Shown: one piece after another, positions 44,657 through 53,453 of the stretch
How positions within the stretch are numbered: position 1 is the first letter of the stretch
Layout of the letters: every line of letters starts with the position of its first letter
From: Balneola sp.
Lineage (GTDB): Bacteria > Bacteroidota > Rhodothermia > Balneolales > Balneolaceae
DNA length: 64,000 nucleotides
Assembly: GCA_017640785.1 (NCBI GenBank)
Contig: JAEPPZ010000003.1
Coordinates: 239,998 to 303,997 of the forward strand
Direction: 5' to 3'
The notes under the pieces: generated by a model
What the model was told of the DNA's origin: nothing
Seen by the model: only the letters and a program-made list of their open reading frames with translations
The model's database searches: none
Translations under genes and position numbers: made by a program

Positions 44657-46759
44657 TTATTTGATTATTGTAAGTTTTCCTTTTTCTATTTCTCCAGTAG
44701 TTAAATCTTTAACGGTAAATAGATATAAACCCGTTGTTAAGATTTGGTTTGCTTCACTTTGCAGATCCCATGCATGCTCACCACCGGGAAGCACCCTTGG
44801 GTCGTCACTAAAATCATCAAACCAGGAAACATCTCCATTGTATGTTTCAGAATCGTGATCTAATTCTGCAACTATATCTCCTGCTATGGTATAAATTCTT
44901 ATTTCTGCTTTTGATGGAAGATTATAAAAGTAAAGTTTGCGGTCTCCTTCATTTGGTCCGTCCCATGCTGCATTTACCTTGTAAGGATTTGGATAAACCC
45001 CCACTTCAAACCCGTCATCACCAAAATTTTCATTGACGGGTGTTCCGGGAAATACACGAACCGCATTCGAATTTGTACTTGTTTCTAAACTTTCAACTCC
45101 AAACTCGGAATCTCCTCTGTCAAAAGCAGTCACAGATACCTGATATTGCCAACCACTTAATAAGTTAGTCAGGTCGTAGCGATAGTAATATTCAACTGTA
45201 TCTCCCTCAAAAGTAACCGGTTCATCAAGCTCAACCTCATTAAAGCCCACATCAAAACCAATGTTGTTGTTCGGCTTATCAAATTCTCTGATCAATCTTG
45301 CATTCGGATTTATATCCTGCCCCAGGTCTGAACTGTAAACACGATATCCCTCAAAATCCATTTCGCCGGATACTCGATCCACAGACTCTTCGGCCGTTTT
45401 GTCCCAATAAATAGAAACCTTCCCTGCTTCTAGTACAATTTTTGTCTTCGGATTATCAGGTGGGGTTGGAAACAGATATCGGGTTAATTCACCATTTCCA
45501 TCTGTATCTTCACCAGGATCAAGAACACCATTCTTGTTTTTATCTTCCCCTCTGAATACACTGTTTGCAGAGTTAATAGTACTCACCATATTAACTCTGG
45601 AATCTTCAGTATCAATAGACTTGCCTGCTTGGCCCTGAAATTGATCCGGTTTCAAAGCTGCGCTAAATACAAAGTATACTGTAATCGTTTCACCCGGCTC
45701 AACCTGAGGAAAAGGCCCCATGGAAATAAATGAAATATAATTTCCGTTACCACTTTGCCCATCTTCCCTAAGAGCTTGCTCATTATCTTTATATGGAAAT
45801 TTTTGAGCCATTCTATTATAACGATCGCCATCATTTGAAGGAGCTGTAAAATCTCCGGCTCCGGCACTAAATAACCAATAGCTTGGTCCCAGATCCGGTA
45901 CATTAAAACCAGTTTCAGTAAACTTCCCATTCAATGTGTCGGGATTGTCAGGGTGGAAAAAAGAATCTCTGTACTCCGCACCAACTATAGAAACAGCACC
46001 GTATGTATTAATGCTTGGGTCGTCGGGCGAACCTGCATCAAAAGCATACATGGTATTTAGTGAATCCATAAAACCAACGCCGTTCTTATTGAAAAAGGCT
46101 CCTCCGGTTTCTGTAGTACTGTTTACATTGCGCACTACCAAATCGGCATACATTCCAACATAAACACTATCCCAAGTCTCAGGAAGTGCATGGATATCAC
46201 TATTGTTCGTAATATCGTATTTCAGAATGGTAAAGTTTTCTGTAAAAGGGAAACCCCAGTTGTAGCTCTCTAATTTCACATCTGTGAACAGCGGATTATC
46301 ATGTCCCGTGATCTCAGTTCCATTCACACTTCTTCTACGATCTGTAAAACTAGCCAATATATCACGCTCACTTACCGCAGAAACAGAAAAGAATTCGTTA
46401 TCAGGATCTGAACTCCTGCGGGTAATAACCGTTTCGGAAGTAAATTCAAAACCCCGTGCCCCTCTGGAATATCCTGCAGGATTCGTTACTGAAGATGAAG
46501 ATAATCTGATCTGTCCTCCTACATCGGCTCCTATCCAGATTCCTGCCTCGAACAAATGTTCTGTTCCCGTAGATTTAGGAAAGCGCATACTTGATCCACT
46601 TTCAGGGTTATTTCGGACATCAGGCTTACCTAATGTTCCGAAATTTGTAATTGACAAACCTATGATTCCGGCGTCCGTCTCGGCTCTTTCAAATGGTACT
46701 TGTGCGCTTACACACAATGGAATCATGAATACTAACAGGAGTAGGATTAACTTCTTCAA
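44657..46759 (-). CDS. Large T9SS-sorted surface protein with calcium loop
   Basis: A 700-residue exported protein. Signal peptide (1-19, ending CVSAQ), an all-beta N-terminal part (RLSSSSVTNPAGYSRG region), an EF-hand/dockerin-like calcium loop DKNKNGVLDPGEDTDGNGE near residue 405, a fibronectin-like region with KVSIYWDKTAEESVDRVS and YQVSVTAFDRGDSEFG, and a C-terminal sorting domain beginning VGVYPNPYKVNAAW and ending IEKGKLTIIK. It is probably the first gene of the minus-strand surface cluster. Function unknown; proteins of this build are common in Balneolota and Ignavibacteria. Confidence 0.83.
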   Translation of the reverse strand: MKKLILLLLVFMIPLCVSAQVPFERAETDAGIIGLSITNFGTLGKPDVRNNPESGSSMRFPKSTGTEHLFEAGIWIGADVGGQIRLSSSSVTNPAGYSRGARGFEFTSETVITRRSSDPDNEFFSVSAVSERDILASFTDRRRSVNGTEITGHDNPLFTDVKLESYNWGFPFTENFTILKYDITNNSDIHALPETWDSVYVGMYADLVVRNVNSTTETGGAFFNKNGVGFMDSLNTMYAFDAGSPDDPSINTYGAVSIVGAEYRDSFFHPDNPDTLNGKFTETGFNVPDLGPSYWLFSAGAGDFTAPSNDGDRYNRMAQKFPYKDNEQALREDGQSGNGNYISFISMGPFPQVEPGETITVYFVFSAALKPDQFQGQAGKSIDTEDSRVNMVSTINSANSVFRGEDKNKNGVLDPGEDTDGNGELTRYLFPTPPDNPKTKIVLEAGKVSIYWDKTAEESVDRVSGEMDFEGYRVYSSDLGQDINPNARLIREFDKPNNNIGFDVGFNEVELDEPVTFEGDTVEYYYRYDLTNLLSGWQYQVSVTAFDRGDSEFGVESLETSTNSNAVRVFPGTPVNENFGDDGFEVGVYPNPYKVNAAWDGPNEGDRKLYFYNLPSKAEIRIYTIAGDIVAELDHDSETYNGDVSWFDDFSDDPRVLPGGEHAWDLQSEANQILTTGLYLFTVKDLTTGEIEKGKLTIIK

Positions 46760-46804
46760 ATAACGATAAATTGCTAACGATTATAATGAGCACAATTATA
46801 AGAA

Positions 46805-46831
46805 AATTCTAGCTTAAACGAAGTTAGAATT
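46805..46831 (-). terminator. Probable terminator after the glycosyltransferase pair
   Basis: On the minus strand AATTCTAACTT, a 5-nt loop, AAGCTAGAATT with one mismatch, then TTCTT; plus-strand arms 46805-46815 and 46821-46831. It lies downstream of the glycosyltransferase pair and upstream of the surface cluster. Weakly T-rich, so only probable. Confidence 0.5.
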
Positions 46832-46859
46832 GAAGGTTTTACAGTTTGATAACACGTTA

Positions 46860-47549
46860 TTAAACTTGTTTAGAGTAAAAATCTGCCATAACCTTTTGGC
46901 TCACTCCTAAATAGTAAAAAATTACGATAATTGTAAATATCAGCTGAAGTTTTAAAACCCCTACTTTCTTATACTTGCGGGAAGAAGTTACAACCGCATT
47001 ATTCATAATCTTAAATTTCCCCTCTTTTTTCAGGTCAACTACGATCTGCTGATCTTCCATCACTTTTAAACTTTGGTCAAAACCACCAACTTTATCGAAT
47101 GCTTTTCTTGATACAAAAAGACTTTGGTCTCCGAATCTGAATAGATCATTATCGAACTTAGTAAACCAGGCATATAACTTTAGTAATGGAAGTTCCGGCT
47201 CAAAAGCCAAACGATAACAACCGGCTATATAACCTTCATTAATGCTTTTTAAAATATCCTTAATAAAGTTTTTCGGAGGCAATGAATCTGCATGTAAAAA
47301 GTATAATATATCACCTGAGCTTTTTTCCACACCATAGTTCATTTGTGAAGCTCTTCCTTTTATCGGGGATACATATATTTTATGGCCAAATTCTTTACAG
47401 ATTTCTACAGTCTTATCTGTACTTCCTCCATCTATAAAGATCAATTCAGCTTTTTCACCTGAAATGTGTTTCTGCAGGTTTGAAATAAATTTTTTCAAGC
47501 CCGCTTCTTCATTAAAAACCGGAACTATAATGCTGATCATTTTAATCAA
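46860..47549 (-). CDS. TIGR04283-family glycosyltransferase (family 2 fold)
   Basis: A 229-residue GT-A family 2 glycosyltransferase: ISIIVPVFNEEAGLKKFI at the start, AELIFIDGGSTDKTVEIC, ILYFLHADSLPP (the DxD-like HAD), GDQSLFVSRKAFDKVGGF and VMEDQQIVVDLKK. One hydrophobic segment near the C-terminus may anchor it. It matches the TIGR04283 type, named after a proposed arsenosugar pathway. No arsM or other arsenic gene is in the window, so that name need not describe its job here. It overlaps the preceding gene by 8 bp. Confidence 0.9.
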   Translation of the reverse strand: MIKMISIIVPVFNEEAGLKKFISNLQKHISGEKAELIFIDGGSTDKTVEICKEFGHKIYVSPIKGRASQMNYGVEKSSGDILYFLHADSLPPKNFIKDILKSINEGYIAGCYRLAFEPELPLLKLYAWFTKFDNDLFRFGDQSLFVSRKAFDKVGGFDQSLKVMEDQQIVVDLKKEGKFKIMNNAVVTSSRKYKKVGVLKLQLIFTIIVIFYYLGVSQKVMADFYSKQV

Positions 47550-48141
47550 GATTAGCTAAATACTCATTCCAGTCATGTTCATTGTCAATATCATTCAGCA
47601 CCTTAAGCTTAGCAAGTTTGATAGCATTTTCCTGAGCCCTTAATTCTGTCTGCTCCATAACCCTTTCTGTACTCCAGTCAATACCTTCCAAAACTTCAGG
47701 CTTATACGAACTCATTCCAATTAAATAATACCCTCCATCTTCGGATGGACCAAAAACAACATCGTTATCATCCAGCTTAGCAAAAGCTTCTTCCATAATT
47801 TTGCTTGTTAAAGTTGGGCAATCACTTCCGATCAACACCACTTTATTGCAGCCATTTATGAAAGAATCCTCAAATGCGTGTTTCATTTTTTCTCCCAGAT
47901 CACCATCAATCTGGATTTTTTTAGAAAATATTTCCTCCTCCCAAATGTCATCTTTACCAATATCCCATGCATACCGTACTTCTTTATTCGCTTCCACCTT
48001 TAAAACTTCTCTCTTTGTGATTTCCAGCAATCTCAAATAAACATCCAGCGCCTCCTTGTCTCCAATTGTTTTGGCCAAACGTGTTTTCACTTTTCCCGGA
48101 ACTGCATTTTTTACAAATACGACGATTTTCTTGTTTTTCAC
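47542..48141 (-). CDS. TIGR04282-family glycosyltransferase (DUF2064)
   Basis: A 199-residue nucleotidyl/glycosyl-transferase-fold protein: IVVFVKNAVPGKVKTRLAK at the N-terminus, VVLIGSDCPTLTSKIMEEAF in the middle, then VVFGPSEDGGYYLIGM and the C-terminal VLNDIDNEHDWNEYL. This is the DUF2064 / TIGR04282 type, commonly paired with TIGR04283 as here. It has the GSDCP acid motif for metal-nucleotide binding. The pair overlap by 8 bp and lie divergent from the small outer-membrane protein. Their sugar and acceptor are unknown. Confidence 0.9.
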   Translation of the reverse strand: MKNKKIVVFVKNAVPGKVKTRLAKTIGDKEALDVYLRLLEITKREVLKVEANKEVRYAWDIGKDDIWEEEIFSKKIQIDGDLGEKMKHAFEDSFINGCNKVVLIGSDCPTLTSKIMEEAFAKLDDNDVVFGPSEDGGYYLIGMSSYKPEVLEGIDWSTERVMEQTELRAQENAIKLAKLKVLNDIDNEHDWNEYLANLD

Positions 48142-48224
48142 TAGTATTAGTTGTTGTTAATAATTGGAACTAAAATCTTAAATATATCCTTTAACTCTTT
48201 GAATACGAACTAACTAACCAAAAA

Positions 48225-48695
48225 ATGAAAACAATCAAAAAATCGTTTCTTTTAATTTTCACCTTAGCCTTTACAGGCCTTTTCACAATCGATTCTACTG
48301 CTCAAAATACCAATGCAGGAAAAACCGGACTCGGTGTGATGATCGGTGAACCAACCGGAATTACACTTAAATCATGGACTAGTCAAAATACTGCATTTGA
48401 TGTAGGTTTGGCATGGTCGCTATCAGGAAATGATGATATTTACGTGCATGCTGATCATCAATGGCATAAGCCTCTTGAAGTTGAAAAAGGTAATTTAGCT
48501 TTCTTTTATGGTATAGGTGCTCGCGCAATATTTTCAAACGATACTTTTTTTGGAGCACGGATACCTCTCGGTTTGTCATATTTGGCACCTGAGGCTCCCT
48601 TAGAATTCTATCTGGAAGTTGCTCCGGTTATCAATTTGATCCCGGATACAGATGGCGATGCTGATGGAGGAATTGGTATCAGATACTACTTCTAA
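48225..48695 (+). CDS. Small secreted outer membrane beta-barrel-like protein
   Basis: A 156-residue exported protein: signal peptide (1-26, ending STAQ), then GKTGLGVMIGEPTGITLKSW and strands such as AFDVGLAWSLSGNDDIYVHADH, the pattern of small 8-strand outer-membrane barrels, ending GGIGIRYYF with the aromatic terminal residue expected for BAM insertion. The closest resemblance is to short barrel proteins of unknown role in Bacteroidota. It stands alone between the glycosyltransferase pair (divergent) and the MBL gene (convergent). Confidence 0.75.
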   Translation: MKTIKKSFLLIFTLAFTGLFTIDSTAQNTNAGKTGLGVMIGEPTGITLKSWTSQNTAFDVGLAWSLSGNDDIYVHADHQWHKPLEVEKGNLAFFYGIGARAIFSNDTFFGARIPLGLSYLAPEAPLEFYLEVAPVINLIPDTDGDADGGIGIRYYF

Positions 48696-48715
48696 GAATC
48701 ACCATTTAATGATAT

Positions 48716-49579
48716 TTAGTTGGGCAGGTATATTTCCTGCCCTTCTTGTATCACGGTAGCTTCTACATATGAAGTACCTTTGATACTCGCAATTTTAGAA
48801 TTTATCCTATCCAGAGTATCATCACTATGATCCGGATCATGGTGTGATAAACACAGTCTTTTTATCCCGAGATCCTTTGTCAGTTCAATAACTGTTTCCC
48901 AGTTCGAATGTCCCCAACCCAAACGCTCCAAATGTTGTTCTTTGGTAAATTGTGCATCATGTATTAAAACATTAGCTCCTTTCACAAAATCCCGGAACTC
49001 ATCTACAAATGCTTTGTTATCAGAATCTATATCAACAGGAAGTTCGTTATCCGGAGCAAAAACAATAACAGATTTTCCAATATTAAATTTAAAAATTGCC
49101 GTTGGCACAGTATGATTAGCCCACATAAACTCAACGGTATACTCGGTGAAACTCAGTTTATCTTTTTCGAAAGTGATACAATCAAGTTCTGACTCGAGCA
49201 TATCAATAGAAACAGGAAAAAAAGTATTCGACAGATGTCCCTGAAGAATTTCTTTACATCCTATTCCATCCTGAGGAGGCATGTACACTTCAAAACGGTT
49301 TCTGGGATCGTAGAATGGCTTAAAAAAAGGAAATCCCTGAAGATGATCCCAATGAGGATGAGTAATAAATACACGTCCCATCAAGCTATTTCCGTTAGAG
49401 TCTAATTCATTACCAAGATTTCTAAAGCCCGTACCACAATCGGCTATAAGCAACTCACTCATTCCCGGAATTGATATCTGAATACAAGAGGTGTTACCAC
49501 CATACCTCATATTTTCAGGGTTAGCGCATGGCGTTGAACCTCTTACTCCCCAAAGTTTTATTTTGATGTTGCTTTCCAA
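48716..49579 (-). CDS. MBL-fold metallo-hydrolase
   Basis: A 287-residue metallo-beta-lactamase-fold hydrolase. It has the opening IKLWGVRGSTPCANPENMRY typical of a group often called MBL fold metallo-hydrolases/phosphodiesterase-like, the metal motif THPHWDHLQGF (two-His plus Asp-His), HDAQFTKEQH and CLSHHDPDHSDDTLDRI. No signal peptide. Substrate not determined; members include cyclic-nucleotide phosphodiesterases and proteins fused to receivers. A GC hairpin at 48722-48742 within its 3' end may terminate the convergent upstream gene. Confidence 0.9.
   Translation of the reverse strand: MESNIKIKLWGVRGSTPCANPENMRYGGNTSCIQISIPGMSELLIADCGTGFRNLGNELDSNGNSLMGRVFITHPHWDHLQGFPFFKPFYDPRNRFEVYMPPQDGIGCKEILQGHLSNTFFPVSIDMLESELDCITFEKDKLSFTEYTVEFMWANHTVPTAIFKFNIGKSVIVFAPDNELPVDIDSDNKAFVDEFRDFVKGANVLIHDAQFTKEQHLERLGWGHSNWETVIELTKDLGIKRLCLSHHDPDHSDDTLDRINSKIASIKGTSYVEATVIQEGQEIYLPN
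48722..48742 (+). terminator. Possible terminator after the small beta-barrel gene
   Basis: GGGCAGG (48722-48728) pairs with CCTGCCC (48736-48742), followed by TTCTTGT. It lies 26 bp after the small barrel-protein stop but inside the 3' end of the convergent MBL gene, so it could be coding coincidence. Confidence 0.4.
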
Positions 49580-49643
49580 ATATCAACGCATTGTTAAATG
49601 TAATAATAAGTAAATCTAACTATCACTGCCAAATAAATCCTAT

Positions 49644-51623
49644 TTATTCTTCCTCTTCGTCTGAACTCATTAGATCTCTTAGAGTTCTATTAATTTCAGA
49701 TATCCTTTGTTTCTTTGTATCCAACTTTTCTCCAACTTTATCGATCTTTTCCTGCAACTCATCTCTGAGTTTATTCCCTTTATTCGTTGGTTTAAAGTAT
49801 GTTTTAGCTTCCTCGTACTGAATACTTTCTGATTCTAGTTTTGAAACATCTTTCTGGATAGCACTTTTTTCTTTGCGAAGCTTTATTACCTGCTTTCTGT
49901 CTGCAGGCTCTACTCCTTCTGAGGCTAATTCTCTTTCCATTCCCAGATCAGAACCACTGGATCTGAATCGTTCATAGATCACATCGCAAGCTTCCCTGTA
50001 TTGTTTCCATATCTTATTCTTGGATTTAATAGGGACATAGCCGGCATTCTTAAAATCTTCCTGCAGTTTCTTGGCTTCTTCAACAGCTTTTACGGGATCT
50101 TCATGAGACCCTAGTTCATTTAGCTTGCTTAGAATTTCTTTTTTCTTTTCAAGGTTTTCCTTCTCTTCTCCACGGCGATCTTTAAAGTGATCTCTTCGTC
50201 GCTCATAGAACACATCCATTGCGGCCTTGAATTTCTTCCAGATCTTTGAAGATTTCTTTCTTTGAACCGGACCTATCTTCTTCCATTGATCCATCAGGCT
50301 TTGCATCTTCTGATGGCCTTTATCAAAATCTTCAGTGTTCTGAATTTCCTCAGCTTGTTCTATTAACTGGAGCTTTTTGTCGTAGTTTTTTTCTTCCTGT
50401 TCTCTGAGAACATCAATGTTTTCAGATTTCTTTTCATTGAAAGCGTCGGTTGCAGATTTAAACTTATCCCACAACTCATTTTCATCTTTTTGTGGAAGAT
50501 TACCTGCTTTCTTCCACGCATTATGAAGTTTGTTGACCTTACGCGCCGCTTTTGCAATATTTTCGTTGTCAACCAAAGCCTCTGCTTCGGCAATCAGTTT
50601 TTTCTTCTTTTTTAAAGACTTCTCGATCTTTTCCCGATAGGCTTTATCATTCTTGAAACGAAGTTGGTTGAAGGCTTCTTCAGCAGCATTGAACCGGTCC
50701 CAGACCATTTGATTCTTTTCATTGGGTACTCTGCCGATTTTTCTCCACTGACTGTGAAGATCGTCGAATTCTTTTGTTAAAGCCTTAAAATCAGCTTTTG
50801 AATCATCACTACGTTTATTCAAGGCTTCCATTTTATCCAGTAGAAGAAGCTTCAAAGTCAGGTTATCTTCTTCTTTCTCAAGCTTTTTTACCAAACGATC
50901 TACTTTGTGGCTGTCAAATTCTTTCATGAATGAATCGAATCTTTCATTCAAAGCGTCGATTTCATCTCTTGGGATTTGCGTAATTCTGTCCCAACTATTT
51001 TTTATTTGAGAAACCTCTTTTGTGGCTGTCCACTTTTCTTCATTAACAATATCAGCAAACTGCTTTAAAAGCTCTTTCTTTTTCTTCAGATTTTCTTCTC
51101 TCTTCCGGTTCAGCTCTTCATAGTGAGCTTTTTTCCGTTCTTCAAAATCTGATCTTAGCTCGTCAAATTCTTTTAGCAGTGCTTTTGATTCCTCATCAGG
51201 TTCAGGTCCTTCCCCAATATGCAAAGAAAGGTTTGAGAATTCATTTGAGATCAATCCCCAATCTTTAGTTTCCAGAACTTCCTTGATCTTACTTAAGATC
51301 TTCGAGTAATATTCCTTAGAATTATCATCGGCATCAGAATCAGAGGCTTCGGTTTCAGCTTCTTCTTCGTTAGCGGAAATTGACTCATTCTCACTTTCTG
51401 CAACTTCTTCTACTTCATCCTTTTCTTCTGATGAAGGCTCTTCCTTCTCTGCGGCGTCCTCATCTTCTTGTTCTGAAGAAACCGGTTCCTCAACCTTTTC
51501 TTCCTCTTTTGCTTCAGGAGCTTCGCTTTTCTCCTCAGCTGTACTTTCTTCGTTTGTTACTTCAGGATTCTCTGGTGAATCTTTTGTGTCTTTGTCTGTA
51601 TTTTTATCTTGCTCCAGGTTCAT
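49644..51623 (-). CDS. DUF349-repeat protein with long acidic N-terminus
   Basis: A 659-residue cytosolic protein. Residues 1-110 are a low-complexity acidic tract rich in Glu, Asp and Ser; the rest is about five DUF349 repeats, each with a W-x-x-I/A-G-x-V/L-P motif (for example RKIGRVPNEKN, KKAGNLPQKDEN, KKIGPVQRKKSS) on long charged helices. The C-terminus is coiled coil with a DEEEE end. DUF349 proteins (such as Mycobacterium and Bacteroides homologues) have been connected to colony or surface phenotypes, but the mechanism is unknown. I start at 51623: AAGGAAGGT lies 8 bases before it, a strong ribosome site absent before the ATG at 51653. Confidence 0.88.
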   Translation of the reverse strand: MNLEQDKNTDKDTKDSPENPEVTNEESTAEEKSEAPEAKEEEKVEEPVSSEQEDEDAAEKEEPSSEEKDEVEEVAESENESISANEEEAETEASDSDADDNSKEYYSKILSKIKEVLETKDWGLISNEFSNLSLHIGEGPEPDEESKALLKEFDELRSDFEERKKAHYEELNRKREENLKKKKELLKQFADIVNEEKWTATKEVSQIKNSWDRITQIPRDEIDALNERFDSFMKEFDSHKVDRLVKKLEKEEDNLTLKLLLLDKMEALNKRSDDSKADFKALTKEFDDLHSQWRKIGRVPNEKNQMVWDRFNAAEEAFNQLRFKNDKAYREKIEKSLKKKKKLIAEAEALVDNENIAKAARKVNKLHNAWKKAGNLPQKDENELWDKFKSATDAFNEKKSENIDVLREQEEKNYDKKLQLIEQAEEIQNTEDFDKGHQKMQSLMDQWKKIGPVQRKKSSKIWKKFKAAMDVFYERRRDHFKDRRGEEKENLEKKKEILSKLNELGSHEDPVKAVEEAKKLQEDFKNAGYVPIKSKNKIWKQYREACDVIYERFRSSGSDLGMERELASEGVEPADRKQVIKLRKEKSAIQKDVSKLESESIQYEEAKTYFKPTNKGNKLRDELQEKIDKVGEKLDTKKQRISEINRTLRDLMSSDEEEE

Positions 51624-51736
51624 AATAGCAACCTTCCTTTCCACTTGGTTCATTGATTCGGCTCATGCCTGCATTATATATAAGTTGAATAAGATAGTAT
51701 TTATAAACTTTTTTTTATAATCAGTTTTCTGATATA

Positions 51737-51768
51737 AAAAAAGCCGATTTGTAGAATCGGCTTTTAAC
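51737..51768 (-). terminator. Intrinsic terminator after mscS
   Basis: AGCCGATT (plus 51742-51749) pairs with AATCGGCT (51755-51762) with a 5-nt loop, flanked by A and T runs. On the minus strand it ends the mechanosensitive channel gene that stops at 51787. Confidence 0.85.
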
Positions 51769-51786
51769 TTTTTTTCTTAAAACTAT

Positions 51787-52605
51787 TTAATCAGCTTTAT
51801 GAAGATGTACATCTGTTTGTGGGAAAGGAATGCTAAGACCTTCTTTATCAAATGTCTTATACACTTCTTCATTCATTCTAAAAAATACTGCCCAATAATC
51901 CGGCGCGTTTACCCAGGCACGTACCGCGAAATTAACTGAACTGTCACCAAGTTCTTTTACAGCAAAGAAAGGTTCCGGATCTTTTAGAATCCTTTCATCA
52001 GCGTCAATTAATCTTTTTAATACTTCGTATGCCTTATCCACATCATCGCCATAACCAATTCCGAATGTCCAATCTACACGACGGGTTGGCTGTGTAGAAT
52101 AATTCGTCATTGAGCTTGTAGCAAGAGGTCCGTTAGGAATAATAATCGTCTTATTATCCGGTGTTGTTAGAATAGTTACAAAAATCTGTATTTCTTTAAC
52201 TGTTCCGGAGTGTCCTTGAGCCTCTATGAAATCACCTACTTTCATTGGTTTGAAGAACAAGATCATAACCCCGCCGGCAAAATTTTGAAGTGTTCCTGAA
52301 AGCGCTAAACCTACAGCCAATCCGGCTGCTCCGAGTATTGCAATAAAGGAAGTCATTTCTACACCAAGCATTCCTAATGCTGTGATGTATACCATAATTT
52401 TAAGTGTAATGGTTACTAAGGTTCTCAAAAACCCCTGAAGTGATGGGTCTACGTTGCTTTTATTAAGCACTTTTTTTACGAAACTGCCTATTATCTTTAC
52501 TACCCAAAGCCCAAGTACTAATACTGCAATAGCTTTTAATAAATTTGGGCCGTATGAATAGGCAAAATCTAAGAATACATCTGTGCTGAACTCAAAATCT
52601 TCCAT
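51787..52605 (-). CDS. MscS-family mechanosensitive ion channel
   Basis: A 272-residue small-type MscS channel. Three membrane helices (about residues 18-40, 60-85 and 90-115), with the pore-lining TM3 AILGAAGLAVGLALSGTLQNFAGGVM (Gly/Ala-rich). The conserved beta domain follows (KVGDFIEAQGHSGTVKEI) and a vestibule domain to the C-terminus. Length is like E. coli MscS. It protects from hypoosmotic shock. Near CsbD and the CdaA gene 20 kb away, it fits an osmotic-stress theme only loosely. Confidence 0.95.
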   Translation of the reverse strand: MEDFEFSTDVFLDFAYSYGPNLLKAIAVLVLGLWVVKIIGSFVKKVLNKSNVDPSLQGFLRTLVTITLKIMVYITALGMLGVEMTSFIAILGAAGLAVGLALSGTLQNFAGGVMILFFKPMKVGDFIEAQGHSGTVKEIQIFVTILTTPDNKTIIIPNGPLATSSMTNYSTQPTRRVDWTFGIGYGDDVDKAYEVLKRLIDADERILKDPEPFFAVKELGDSSVNFAVRAWVNAPDYWAVFFRMNEEVYKTFDKEGLSIPFPQTDVHLHKAD

Positions 52606-52690
52606 GTCAATATTTCTTAATAGTTAGTGATAGTTACTTATGGAAAAGCATTTTAATATGTCAGCCATTCCTTTACTCTAAAATTTAGAG

Positions 52691-52723
52691 ATAAAAAAAA
52701 AAGGAAGCCTGTTATAACTTCCT
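52691..52723 (-). terminator. Intrinsic terminator after csbD-like gene
   Basis: On the minus strand AGGAAG, a loop, CTTCCT and a run of nine or more T. Plus-strand arms are 52702-52707 and 52718-52723 with A-run 52692-52700. Lies 24 bp after the CsbD-like stop. Confidence 0.85.
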
Positions 52724-52746
52724 AATATTATTAAATGCAAATGATT

Positions 52747-52932
52747 TTACAGTGAAGCGATTATCTGCTTAACTTCATCTTTTGATTTGCCAAGCTTCTC
52801 TTGTAATCTACCATAAAGCTCGTCTTCTTTTCCTTCCTGAAACGTCAGATCGTCGTCTGTAAGCTCCGAGTATTTTTGCTTTAATTTACCTTTAACCTGG
52901 TTCCAATTTCCTTCGATCGTTAAGTCATTCAT
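52747..52932 (-). CDS. CsbD-like stress protein
   Basis: A 61-residue hydrophilic protein: GNWNQVKGKLKQKYSELTDD near the N-terminus followed by a charged helix, the standard CsbD-like pattern. Family members are induced by general stress in Bacillus; their function is not defined. It stands as a single gene with its own terminator, between MscS and the uncharacterised 115-residue protein. Confidence 0.92.
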   Translation of the reverse strand: MNDLTIEGNWNQVKGKLKQKYSELTDDDLTFQEGKEDELYGRLQEKLGKSKDEVKQIIASL

Positions 52933-53018
52933 AATAATTAGCTTTGTTTATTATTTCTGCTACTATTATAACTCTCAAAGGAAGGAAAATGTTCCGATTT
53001 AGTTCCGAAAAGCCTGTT

Positions 53019-53366
53019 TTACTCCAGATCGTAAACTTCTTTCAAGATAGCTTTCGCGTTAGCATCTTTTCCTTGCATTGCACGATGCTGAAGGTTAGTA
53101 ATGATCTCAGGAGTAGCTCTTTCGTAAGCTTCTTCTTTAGCTTCTTTTTCATTAGGCATTCGGATCAGATCGTAGATATCATCAGCGCGAACCACACTAT
53201 AGATGTTATCACTGTTAAAAGCATGTGATCTTTTCTCTTCATATTCCTTAAACACTCTGGAGAAATCGGTGCTGTCTTCAGCTCTGGTTAAGACCTCAAC
53301 ATCTTCAGCACCTTCTGCGCTTAATGGAGTTTTACATAGAAAAAAATAGTTTTGCTGAAAATTCAT
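53019..53366 (-). CDS. Uncharacterised 115-residue protein
   Basis: A soluble 115-residue reading frame without signal peptide or membrane segment. The C-terminal two thirds (KEYEEKRSHAFNSDNIYSVV, RADDIYDLIRMPNEKEAKEE) are alpha-helical and acidic. No family is recognised. It is read on the minus strand with gaps of about 85 bp on both sides, between csbD-like and sixA. Codon use looks ordinary and no obvious overlap exists, so it is likely real. Its first 20 residues are less typical, and an internal start is possible. Confidence 0.6.
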   Translation of the reverse strand: MNFQQNYFFLCKTPLSAEGAEDVEVLTRAEDSTDFSRVFKEYEEKRSHAFNSDNIYSVVRADDIYDLIRMPNEKEAKEEAYERATPEIITNLQHRAMQGKDANAKAILKEVYDLE

Positions 53367-53453
53367 TCTTTAATAATTCTTGAATTGTAGATTGGTTATC
53401 GTTTTTGAATATAAACAAAGTGCATATAAATGTTTAGCAAGTTCGTGCGTATA

